Source of the DNA: Flavihumibacter petaseus NBRC 106054
Lineage (GTDB): Bacteria > Bacteroidota > Bacteroidia > Chitinophagales > Chitinophagaceae
Assembly (NCBI RefSeq): GCF_000974785.1
Contig: NZ_BBWV01000001.1
Span: forward strand, 806,001-870,000
DNA length: 64,000 bases
Direction: 5' to 3'
A program made the translations under genes and the position numbers. Shown piece by piece: positions 52,301 to 59,267 of this stretch (positions within the stretch are counted from its first letter, which is position 1; each line of letters starts with the position of its first letter). Below the pieces are notes generated by a model. That model saw only the letters and a program-made list of their open reading frames with translations, was not told the origin of the DNA and made no database searches.

Positions 52301-52816
52301 GACGCCTCGTGGGGTGACCAGAAAATCGTGTACTACCTTGGTGGCCAGGATGGCTGGTTGTTTCCGAAAGCCAATTATGAAAATGTGCCTTCACCACAGG
52401 ACTATTCCTTCCAGGCACTGGCGGTTAACCTTCGCGGCCACAAACAGAATGTTTCTAATGGAAACAATGCGATGGTCATCAACAGTGAATTCCGTTTCCC
52501 GGTATTTACCACCTTGCTGAAACGTCCGATCAACAATGCGTTTGTCCGCAATTTCCAACTGACACAGTTTATTGATCTTGGCTCAGCATGGGATGGTTCT
52601 CCGAAAAGCATGCAGCGTCCCGAAGTGGTTTACACTGAAGGCGACGTCCGCGTGAAGATCAAGGCGGGCGGTATTGGCCCATTCGTTGGCGGCTACGGTT
52701 TTGGCGCCCGGAGTACCTTGCTTGGTTATTTCATGCGCCTGGATACAGCCTGGGACATGAGCGGGTTTTTTAAGGGAAAGCCAATCTGGTATTTCGCCCT
52801 TGGGGTTGACTTCTGA
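49337..52816 (+). CDS. Giant envelope protein: peptidase-MA-like N-terminus, beta-propeller, outer-membrane barrel
   Basis: This 1159-residue protein has a signal peptide ending near LPAQAQ. Residues about 40-260 resemble the peptidase MA (gluzincin) fold with its WLTDGFVSYAAE element. The expected HExxH is not seen in the equivalent helix (GIAKILLDN), so it is probably inactive. Residues about 310-620 are repeated TolB/WD40-like propeller blades (PLLAWNGKGNKLLVVY, DLDPSFAAFPNKMGILYASNR). The C-terminal about 420 residues look like a barrel and end WYFALGVDF with terminal Phe. The combination is shared among Bacteroidota, but its role is not established. A -7-like box (TAATTTTA) lies 16 bases upstream. 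Confidence 0.85.
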   Translation: MQFPKNHSFLSVLTKVTVLIFLYPMLTALPAQAQVNTVEFGKNRVQYQKFKWQFYQTVNFNTYFYQHGEPLAKTVAQMAEAELPELETFMEYGLQRRANLILYNSFNELQQTNIGLTTDWQTNGGNTKLVNNKMVVYFNSNHENLRIQVRQGIAKILLDNILFGDDLGEFATNQALLDLPKWLTDGFVSYAAENWSTELDDQLKSAVLAGTYKDFRQFAFDRPGLAGHAFWRYIEEVYKKENTKYFLYLARLYRNLNGASNRICKKKFRDVLEDAMAYYEDKYYKDIKSRRNNPKGSMSVVEETSKYKDFYNFSPNPAPRSQSYAVVEWKKGLQCVIYYEDYTTKKVLLRNDIRSLDAKQDPHYPLLAWNGKGNKLLVVYNHEGKIRMFTYDIFSRLKKDKLTLEFDQIQDVKFMTDDNTLLMSAVKNGQSDIYTFKIDRERAEQITNDIYDDLDPSFAAFPNKMGILYASNRPSAAAGTGDTILPSNNRFNIFLVDNFNKSEFRQISQLSRLKYGNARYPTQYNTSHFTFAADENGINNRFAGFFTTSRVGVDTIYQIGDDVLRNPEYKDIDSLLRFYGKQEPDTIFTFAITNDSAYVFPITNYQSGLVETKSAGDKDQVSEVRQEGELKFLYKLKVDEATLRKRNVNPRPTDFRRRTMDQMRVQAGDALKYQQGRPPVSDTSKKQNAFESEFSAEKADSALTDLINSGKKEVETPSVLNKAGRFNYRLKFAVEQVTGSLFNNDVLITRYETFNGSLPVTNSSNNGFNGMLKVTVYDLLEDLRFTGMVRAPLINTAGQGVPVYVGDPNVFIPGSQSLFNSGSEYMARFDYLKKRIDYTALYYRRTDVGTTIYKSSMLVPAKMYTNLFQAGIRYPFDRIRSVRINAGLRNDKMVTKSIFIPGDNGDIINTPDAKKSYGLLRLEYVYDNSIEKSTNIWNGLRYKIYADYNSQINKSKEEGGRTGFNLGFDARYYYPIFRNFIWAARVAGDASWGDQKIVYYLGGQDGWLFPKANYENVPSPQDYSFQALAVNLRGHKQNVSNGNNAMVINSEFRFPVFTTLLKRPINNAFVRNFQLTQFIDLGSAWDGSPKSMQRPEVVYTEGDVRVKIKAGGIGPFVGGYGFGARSTLLGYFMRLDTAWDMSGFFKGKPIWYFALGVDF

Positions 52817-54271
52817 TCAGAAATTATAGAGATAGGAAACAAGTGCCGCCACAGTAAAAGTGGTGGCACTTGTTTTTCCGGGAGTACCCAGCAGCACATT
52901 GCTGTCTTTGGGATCGTCAAAATTGACCACTTGCTGATAATCGTTGGACTTACCGTAAGACAATAGGAGACCCGCTCTCAGGTTAAACTTTTTCTTCAGC
53001 AGGTTAGCGCCTATCTGTGCATGATAAATATTAATATCGGAAACATTGACTTTGTAGCCATCACGGTTGCCGAACAGGTTATCTGTTGCATACGAGAAAT
53101 CGGTGCGTAAGGAAACGTAACCGCGGATTTTTTCTTTAAGGTCAAAACTGCATCCGATACCGAAATTCATCACGGCCTGCCGGGCATCATGGAATCGCAG
53201 CATCTGCGTGGTGTTGCGCGCCGCGGTATCCGGGCGGATAAATGCCTCATTTCTTGGCGTTACCACGTTATAGTCATCCACTTTACCAAAATATTCAGAA
53301 GCCAGGTAGAGTTGACCCTTTTCAAAATCCCAGGTATAACCAGCTGCGATACTAACGGGCATTTTCCATTTACTTTTCAGGTTGGTCTGCCGGGTGCTGG
53401 CCAGTACGTTCAGCGGAATGCCGGGAATCCACTGCAGATCGCTGATCTCTTCATCTGCCAGCAGCGTAGCTGACCCCATAAGGTTTACCAGCGGCGACGT
53501 TATCATCAGGCCAAATGCATGATGCCCGTTTGGCCGGTACGAAATACCACCTTTTATCCTGCCGCCAACAGACCAGGCATTGAGCTGATAATATGCTTCC
53601 ACTGATGAAACCGGTGGAAAAAGTATTGTATCACTGCCGGCATTCTGAAGGGCACGAAGTTTCGCATTGTTGATGTAATCAGTTTTATGCATCAACCCCT
53701 CTAGCGTCACCCCTACCGTCCAGTGATCACTCAGCGCCAGTCCTCCGCTCAGGATGAAGGATGTTTCAGAACTGCTGTTGTTTAAGGAATACTGCCCGAT
53801 AAACACTTCGTCACCGGGGGAATAACTGTCATTGAGCACATTGTCCGTCATTTCCCTGCGCTGTGTAGCACTGTAATTCAGTACCGGGCGGGTGGTGATG
53901 GCATATACCAGGCTGAAGGGAAGTTTTAATTTAAAAGGGATCGAGTGGGCGATCATTAAAGGAACGATAGTTCCGTGGCTGGATTTAAGATCAAGGCTGG
54001 TTCCCGCCCCGTTTTTAATGGTCACCTGCTGGATCTGGTACAAGGTACCGGAAATGGAAGCTGCATTGTTCCGGCTGTAAGCCAGGAGGGCAGGATTGAC
54101 AAACAGTACGCCGCTGTCGCCGTTATAGGCAACAACACCACCCGGCATAAAAAAGCTGCCGGGACCATACGCGGAGCTCCAGTAGTTGGCGTCCTGAGCG
54201 GCCGTGCTGAAATGGCTGATCAAAAGGATCAGCACCCCCAATATCTTCAGATAAGCAATTTTACAATGCAT
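52817..54271 (-). CDS. Outer-membrane protein, FadL/porin-like barrel
   Basis: This 484-residue protein has a signal peptide ending near STAAQ, a start of ANYWSSAYGPGSFFMPGGV, and many alternating beta strands ending ALVSYLYNF with terminal Phe. The N-terminal GDSGVLFVNPALL resembles the FadL/OmpP1-type start (plug region with NPA). This suggests a barrel for hydrophobic compounds, but similarity is only by general layout. It abuts the preceding gene tail to tail, with stop codons adjacent in TGATCA. Confidence 0.75.
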   Translation of the reverse strand: MHCKIAYLKILGVLILLISHFSTAAQDANYWSSAYGPGSFFMPGGVVAYNGDSGVLFVNPALLAYSRNNAASISGTLYQIQQVTIKNGAGTSLDLKSSHGTIVPLMIAHSIPFKLKLPFSLVYAITTRPVLNYSATQRREMTDNVLNDSYSPGDEVFIGQYSLNNSSSETSFILSGGLALSDHWTVGVTLEGLMHKTDYINNAKLRALQNAGSDTILFPPVSSVEAYYQLNAWSVGGRIKGGISYRPNGHHAFGLMITSPLVNLMGSATLLADEEISDLQWIPGIPLNVLASTRQTNLKSKWKMPVSIAAGYTWDFEKGQLYLASEYFGKVDDYNVVTPRNEAFIRPDTAARNTTQMLRFHDARQAVMNFGIGCSFDLKEKIRGYVSLRTDFSYATDNLFGNRDGYKVNVSDINIYHAQIGANLLKKKFNLRAGLLLSYGKSNDYQQVVNFDDPKDSNVLLGTPGKTSATTFTVAALVSYLYNF

Positions 54272-54433
54272 AATTGTCGCTGTAATTGGCAGTTAAGTTA
54301 AACCGACTTTATCAGATAATTGCCGGTGTGTTTGATTTCGGTGACCCGGGGGCACCGCGACATTTAAAAATCTTTCCCACAAGACAAGGAAGATATTAAA
54401 TTATTTATACTATGTTCGGCAACGAGAAAGCGC

Positions 54434-55867
54434 ATGGAGCCCCGAAACACCAACAACCGACTGCATTGGCTGGTCATTATTTCAACACTATTCATGGTTA
54501 TACCTGCCTCTGGCCAGGTAATAGTAACCGATAGCAGTAAAACAGTTGTTGATACGGCGCACCTTCGATTGGACACAGTCATTACCAAAAAGAGTTTCTG
54601 GCAAAGTCGTGCAGTACAGATCTCTATTGCTCCGGCTGCTTTCCTGACTGCTTCCTGGTTATTATGGGGTGAACGGAAGGAAATACGTGATTTCAGGAAT
54701 CGCTATATTCCCACCTTCCGGCATCACTACGACGACTACCTGCAGTACATGCCGGCTGTGGCGGTATTCGGCCTGAATGCAGCCGGTGTAAAAGGAAAGA
54801 ATACGCTCAAGCGGGCAAGTGTATCGTATGTTTTTTCGGCAGTGACCATGGCAATCCTGGTTAATACCGTAAAGTATACGGCAAAAGTGGAAAGGCCCGA
54901 CGGAACAGAACGCAATTCCTACCCTTCCGGTCATACGGCGAACTCATTCATGAATGCCACTTTTCTTCACAAGGAATATGGTCAGTACAGGAGTCCCCTT
55001 TACAGCGTTGCCGCATACGGTGCGGCGACGGTCACCGGCATCAGCAGGGAACTGAACAACCGGCATTGGGTATCTGATGTTCTGGCGGGAGCGGGCATCG
55101 GCATTCTGTCTACGGAGCTGGGCTATGTTTTTGCGGACAAGCTGTTCAAGGAAAAGGAAGCACACAAGCCGCTGCGACAGACGCCATTTCCCGTCACCAA
55201 CAAACCCAGCTTCCTGGAAATGCGGATCGGTTATGCGACAGCCCTGCACAGGGACATAACTGTGACCGATGAAAAAGTGAAAGCAAAAGATGGTTTTAAT
55301 CTTGGATTGCAGGGCGCCTGGTTCTTTCATAAAAATGTAGGTATTGGCGGGGAGTTTGCGTTTACGAGTTTTCCGATGAACAGTGACAATTTCAACCTTT
55401 CAGATTTGTCACCGGAGCTTGATTCCATAGCTGACGGAATTTATACCCAGCCAATGGGCGTACGGTACCTGGAGCTGGGCCCTTTCTTCAGTCTGCCGCT
55501 GACCCATAACTGGTTCATTTCGGCAAACTGGTGCGCAGGAGTGAGTTCGGGAGCACAGGGAAATATTCAGTTGCTGCTCAATGCTGAATGGAAAGAATTC
55601 CTGGAAAGAAACGATTATCCGTTTTACCGCTATAAACCGGAGCGTACGTTCAGCTGGTCGTGCGGAGCCGGCCTTGCAAAAAGAGTTTCCAGGAACGTTG
55701 CCATCAAGCTGTATGGGAAGTATTTTCATTCCCGCCACAATTTTGAGCTGGATATGATTGATGACCTTGATGACAAAGGCAATGTCGTTTACAAGTACCT
55801 GAGTTCGGAGATCATCGATTTTTCCCATATTGCCATCGGTCTCGGCCTCACGGCCTATCTCTGGTGA
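54434..55867 (+). CDS. PAP2 phosphatase fused to an outer-membrane-type barrel domain
   Basis: This 477-residue protein begins with a signal or anchor segment. It then has the PAP2 catalytic motifs: K-x6-RP (KYTAKVERP), PSGHT, and SR-x5-H-x3-D (SRELNNRHWVSDV). All are intact in residues about 150-230. The remaining about 220 residues are rich in aromatic beta strands and end GLGLTAYLW, like an outer-membrane barrel. The fold removes phosphate groups from lipids such as lipid A or undecaprenyl pyrophosphate. It precedes the Kdo8N genes on the same strand by 33 bases, so an LPS role (LpxE-like) is reasonable inference. Whether the barrel lies in the outer membrane is unproven. Confidence 0.88.
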   Translation: MEPRNTNNRLHWLVIISTLFMVIPASGQVIVTDSSKTVVDTAHLRLDTVITKKSFWQSRAVQISIAPAAFLTASWLLWGERKEIRDFRNRYIPTFRHHYDDYLQYMPAVAVFGLNAAGVKGKNTLKRASVSYVFSAVTMAILVNTVKYTAKVERPDGTERNSYPSGHTANSFMNATFLHKEYGQYRSPLYSVAAYGAATVTGISRELNNRHWVSDVLAGAGIGILSTELGYVFADKLFKEKEAHKPLRQTPFPVTNKPSFLEMRIGYATALHRDITVTDEKVKAKDGFNLGLQGAWFFHKNVGIGGEFAFTSFPMNSDNFNLSDLSPELDSIADGIYTQPMGVRYLELGPFFSLPLTHNWFISANWCAGVSSGAQGNIQLLLNAEWKEFLERNDYPFYRYKPERTFSWSCGAGLAKRVSRNVAIKLYGKYFHSRHNFELDMIDDLDDKGNVVYKYLSSEIIDFSHIAIGLGLTAYLW

Positions 55868-55875
55868 AACATCCC

Positions 55876-55883
55876 TAATTTTG
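55876..55883 (+). promoter_or_regulatory. -7 promoter box (TAATTTTG) of the kdnA operon
   Basis: TAATTTTG is a perfect TAnnTTTG, 17 bases before the ATG at 55901 and nine bases after the PAP2 stop codon. It lets the kdn genes be transcribed independently. Confidence 0.55.
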
Positions 55884-55900
55884 CCGGAAATTTTGCCTTT

Positions 55901-57091
55901 ATGCCCGGATTTGAACGCTTCGGCGAAGAAGAAAGAAAAGAAGTCAATGAGGTGCTGGAAACAGGCATCCTGATGCGATATGGCTTTGACGGCGCCCGCA
56001 AAGGCATCTGGAAAGCTAAGGAGCTGGAAGCAGCCATCAGCGATAAACTCAATGTAAAATATGTTCAGCTGACCTCCAGCGGAACAGCTGCACTGACCAC
56101 CGCAATGGCAGCATTGGGAATCGGCGCAGGCGACGAAGTGATCATGCCCTGTTTCACTTTTGTGGCGAGTTTCGAAGCTGTTCTTTCAGCAGGAGCCACT
56201 CCCGTGCTGGTAGACATTGATGAGAGCCTTACGCTCGACCCGGCAGCCGTGAAAGCAGCGATCACTCCCCATACGAAAGCTATTATGCCTGTTCATATGT
56301 GCGGCGCTATGGCTGACCTGGATGCGTTGCAGGACATTTGCAGGGAAAATGACCTGATTTTGCTTGAAGATGCCTGCCAGGCAATTGGCGGCAGCTATAA
56401 AGGAAAATACCTTGGCACGATCGGTGACGCAGGAACATTTTCCTTTGACTTTGTAAAGACGGTTACCTGTGCAGAAGGCGGTGCTGTTCTTACCAATAAT
56501 GAATCAGTATTCATTAAATCTGACGGATTCTCCGATCACGGGCATGACCACCTCGGTGCTGACCGTGGTGCCGATCTTCATCCGTTTCTCGGATACAATT
56601 TCCGTATTTCGGAGTTGCATGCTGCAGTAGGTCTCGCCCAGTGGCGCAAGCTGGATACCTTTCTGGAAATACAACGCAACACAAAGAAAAAACTGAAAGC
56701 CTCTTTGCAGGATATTCCACAGGTGAGTTTCCGGAAGATTCATGATGAAGCAGGTGACAGCGCCACTTTCCTCGAGATCTTTCTACCGGATCAAACAACA
56801 GCAGCAAAAGCCGCAGCAGCCATGAAAGCAAGCGGTCTTCCCAGCTTTTACTATTTTGATAATAACTGGCACTATTTCCGCAAATGGGACCACTTCAAAA
56901 ACGGTATTGCCCTTTCTCCCTTTGCGCCGGCGCTCCGGGATTATCTCAGACAATATGAGGATAAAACCTTCCCGGTGTCTGACGCCATTATCAACCGCTG
57001 CATCTGCATGCTGATCAACCTTAACTGGTCTGAAGAAGATATAGCTGACAAAGCATACAAACTGAAAGCAGCCATTCAATCTGCCATATGA
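55901..57091 (+). CDS. kdnA: DegT/DnrJ/EryC1 family aminotransferase, probable KdnA (8-amino-Kdo transaminase)
   Basis: This 396-residue PLP enzyme of the sugar aminotransferase family has the PLP lysine at Lys186 in FSFDFVKTVTCAEGGAV. The conserved EDACQAIGGSYKG binding segment precedes it. It is followed, with overlap or short spacing, by kdsB and an iron-containing alcohol dehydrogenase. That trio is the known Kdo8N pathway: KdnB oxidises the C8 hydroxyl of Kdo and KdnA transaminates the aldehyde to 8-amino-3,8-dideoxy-Kdo. The name rests on this context plus family, so other sugar aminotransfer reactions are possible. Its stop overlaps kdsB by four bases (ATGA). Confidence 0.82.
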   Translation: MPGFERFGEEERKEVNEVLETGILMRYGFDGARKGIWKAKELEAAISDKLNVKYVQLTSSGTAALTTAMAALGIGAGDEVIMPCFTFVASFEAVLSAGATPVLVDIDESLTLDPAAVKAAITPHTKAIMPVHMCGAMADLDALQDICRENDLILLEDACQAIGGSYKGKYLGTIGDAGTFSFDFVKTVTCAEGGAVLTNNESVFIKSDGFSDHGHDHLGADRGADLHPFLGYNFRISELHAAVGLAQWRKLDTFLEIQRNTKKKLKASLQDIPQVSFRKIHDEAGDSATFLEIFLPDQTTAAKAAAAMKASGLPSFYYFDNNWHYFRKWDHFKNGIALSPFAPALRDYLRQYEDKTFPVSDAIINRCICMLINLNWSEEDIADKAYKLKAAIQSAI

Positions 57092-57813
57092 AAACAATTG
57101 CGTTGATACCCGCCCGTTATGCAGCTACCCGATTCCCGGGAAAAATGCTGGCTGACCTTGCCGGAAAGTCGGTGATCCTGCGAACATATGAAGCAGCGGT
57201 CAGTACCGGCCTGTTTGATGATGTTGCCGTGGTATGTGATCACGACCTGATCTATAACGAAATCGTATCGAATGGCGGCAAAGCCATCCGCAGTAAAAAG
57301 GAACATGAATGCGGTACAGACCGGATTGCTGAAGCGGCTGCGGAGATGGATGCTGACATCGTTGTAAATGTTCAGGGCGACGAACCTTTTACGAAAAGGG
57401 CACCGCTTGAAAAACTGCTGCAGGTATTTCAGGGTCCTGCCGGCGAATCGGTAGAGGTCGCCTCGCTCATGCAGGTACTTACCGATCCCGGATCTATCAG
57501 CAATACGAATTTCGTAAAGGTTGCCATCGATCTTAACGGCAATGCATTATTCTTTTCCCGCTCACCCATCCCCTATCATCGTAATCAGGAAGTTAAACCC
57601 GTCTATTACGAACATATCGGTGTATACGCTTTTCGAAAAAAAACGCTGATCGATTTTACGGCATTGCCGGTCAGTCCGCTGGAAGCCGCAGAAAAAATCG
57701 AGTGCCTCAGGTATCTTGAAAACGGTATCCGGATGAAGATGGTGGTAACTGATTATATGGGCGTGGAGATTGACACGCCTGAAGATCTGGAAAAAGCAAC
57801 ACGGTTATTATAA
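57088..57813 (+). CDS. kdsB: 3-deoxy-manno-octulosonate cytidylyltransferase (Kdo or Kdo8N activating)
   Basis: This 241-residue enzyme links CMP to Kdo, the last soluble step before transfer to lipid A. The nucleotide motif is IPARYAATRFPGKML, and QGDEPF and PVSPLEAAEKIECLRYLENG follow. The length matches KdsB. Its position between the probable kdnA and kdnB suggests it may act on 8-amino-Kdo, as with the Shewanella homologue, but specificity cannot be read from sequence. A four-base overlap with kdnA indicates coupled translation. Confidence 0.94.
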   Translation: MKTIALIPARYAATRFPGKMLADLAGKSVILRTYEAAVSTGLFDDVAVVCDHDLIYNEIVSNGGKAIRSKKEHECGTDRIAEAAAEMDADIVVNVQGDEPFTKRAPLEKLLQVFQGPAGESVEVASLMQVLTDPGSISNTNFVKVAIDLNGNALFFSRSPIPYHRNQEVKPVYYEHIGVYAFRKKTLIDFTALPVSPLEAAEKIECLRYLENGIRMKMVVTDYMGVEIDTPEDLEKATRLL

Positions 57814-57833
57814 GCGAACAGAAAACAACGGTT

Positions 57834-58910
57834 ATGAAATTCAGAAACTTTAAGTTGACCGGTTATGTAGTGTATGGCAATGGTTCCTTCGATCAGCTGG
57901 GCGAGATCATCGCACCCAAGCGGAAGGACAATGCCCCAATGATATTCTTCGTTGATGAGTATTTCCGCGACAAACCCGATTTCCTGAACAGGATACCCCT
58001 GGAGGGCCAGGATAAGATCGTGATCATCGACGTAACACACGAACCCAAAACCACCTATGTTGACAAACTGCGCGATGAACTGACCGCAGCGTTCGGAACT
58101 GTATCGGGCATTATTGGTATCGGTGGCGGTTCAGTGATGGATATGGCCAAGGCTGTTTCCCTGATGATGTCCAATCCGGGATCTTCTGCTGACTACCAGG
58201 GATGGGACCTGGTAAAGGTTCCGGGCGTTTATAAAGTGGGCGTGCCCACTATTTCCGGAACAGGTGCCGAAGTCAGCCGTACCTGTGTACTGACCGGTCC
58301 CACGCGCAAACTTGGCATGAATTCCGACTATACAGTATACGACCAGATCCTCCTGGATCCTTCACTTACTGCCAGCGTGCCGGTAAATCAGCGTTTCTAT
58401 ACAGCGATGGACTGTTATATCCATTGCGTGGAATCACTGACAGGTACCTATCTCAATGCATTCAGCAAATCTTACGGTGAAAAAGCACAGGAGCTTTGCG
58501 AAGAGATCTTTCTTCAAAAAAACAACTGGGATTCAGATTCAGATGAAAAACTGATGATGGCATCCTATGCAGGCGGCATGAGTATCGCCTATTCCCAGGT
58601 TGGCGTAGCACACGCGGTCAGCTATGGTCTGTCCTACCTGCTCGGGACCAAACACGGGATTGGTAACTGTATCGTTTTTGACAAGCTGGAAGAATACTAT
58701 CCGGAAGGAGTGGCGAAGTTTAAGGAAATGGTGAAAAAACACAATATTGACATCCCCCAGCATATCACCAAAGGATTGACTGATGCGCAGTTCGACACCA
58801 TGATCAACGTGTCGCTCGGCATGGCTCCCCTCTGGGAAAACGCCCTGGGTAAAGACTGGAAAGAGAAGATCGATGCAAAGAAACTGAGAGCGCTTTACGA
58901 GCGGCTCTGA
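57834..58910 (+). CDS. kdnB: Iron-containing alcohol dehydrogenase family, probable KdnB (Kdo 8-oxidase)
   Basis: This 358-residue dehydrogenase has GGGSVMDMAKA for NAD binding (residues about 98-108). The metal histidines lie in CYIHCVESLTG and VAHAVSYGLSYLLGTKHGIGN. The family is metal-dependent (iron or zinc). The Kdo 8-oxidase KdnB belongs here. It follows kdsB by 20 bases and precedes a terminator, so kdnA-kdsB-kdnB looks like a complete unit. A dehydroquinate-synthase-like or glycerol dehydrogenase role is the alternative, less likely in this context. Confidence 0.82.
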   Translation: MKFRNFKLTGYVVYGNGSFDQLGEIIAPKRKDNAPMIFFVDEYFRDKPDFLNRIPLEGQDKIVIIDVTHEPKTTYVDKLRDELTAAFGTVSGIIGIGGGSVMDMAKAVSLMMSNPGSSADYQGWDLVKVPGVYKVGVPTISGTGAEVSRTCVLTGPTRKLGMNSDYTVYDQILLDPSLTASVPVNQRFYTAMDCYIHCVESLTGTYLNAFSKSYGEKAQELCEEIFLQKNNWDSDSDEKLMMASYAGGMSIAYSQVGVAHAVSYGLSYLLGTKHGIGNCIVFDKLEEYYPEGVAKFKEMVKKHNIDIPQHITKGLTDAQFDTMINVSLGMAPLWENALGKDWKEKIDAKKLRALYERL

Positions 58911-58929
58911 GCTGTTTCGGGAAGTTTAC

Positions 58930-58957
58930 AGGCCGGGAATGATCCCGGCCTTTTTTT
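58930..58957 (+). terminator. Terminator after kdnB
   Basis: AGGCCGGGA (58930-58938) pairs with TCCCGGCCT (58943-58951) around ATGA, with seven T from 58951 to 58957. It closes the kdn operon. Confidence 0.9.
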
Positions 58958-59062
58958 AGCCGTTAACCCTCCCTTCTCGCCCTACCCATTAACCCCGGAG
59001 CCAGCTGATTAACGAATAGGAACATGGTGACAATTATTACCGGAAAAACAATTCGCGGGAAC

Positions 59063-59070
59063 TAATTTTG
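59063..59070 (+). promoter_or_regulatory. -7 promoter box (TAATTTTG) upstream of a small ORF
   Basis: TAATTTTG matches TAnnTTTG exactly and lies eight bases before the ATG of a 44-codon frame, and 197 bases before the ABC exporter start. Confidence 0.5.
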
Positions 59071-59078
59071 CAGCATCA

Positions 59079-59213
59079 ATGCCCACCATGCAATCATTTA
59101 AATTATTTATATGTAGAGCACATATACGTTTTCCGCTGAGGATCAGCAGGAATGAGACCGAATTCATGAAACAGTACGGTAAAAGGTTCCTGATAACTGC
59201 AATAAACCGGTAA
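59079..59213 (+). CDS. Candidate small basic protein, 44 residues
   Basis: The frame starts with ATG at 59079 (an internal ATG at 59088 is also possible) and stops at TAA 59211-59213. The product begins MPTMQSFKLFICRAH and is rich in Arg and Lys (RFPLRISRNE, KQYGKRF). The perfect -7 box placed eight bases upstream is the same layout as at several real genes here. No family is recognised, and the AT-rich 5' end and short length leave chance as a real option. Confidence 0.35.
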   Translation: MPTMQSFKLFICRAHIRFPLRISRNETEFMKQYGKRFLITAINR

Positions 59214-59267
59214 ATCGTGACCCCCATACAACTTATTCCTCCCGCAGATTGTCAATGTTGCTAGATT

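Larger units (their letters stand above)
58958..59267. other. Intergenic region before the ABC exporter with a possible small gene
   Basis: After the kdn terminator about 310 bases carry no large gene. The only signal is a perfect -7 box at 59063-59070 and a 44-codon frame directly after it (59079-59213). I saw no clear promoter next to the ABC exporter start, no tRNA and no repeat. Confidence 0.5.
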
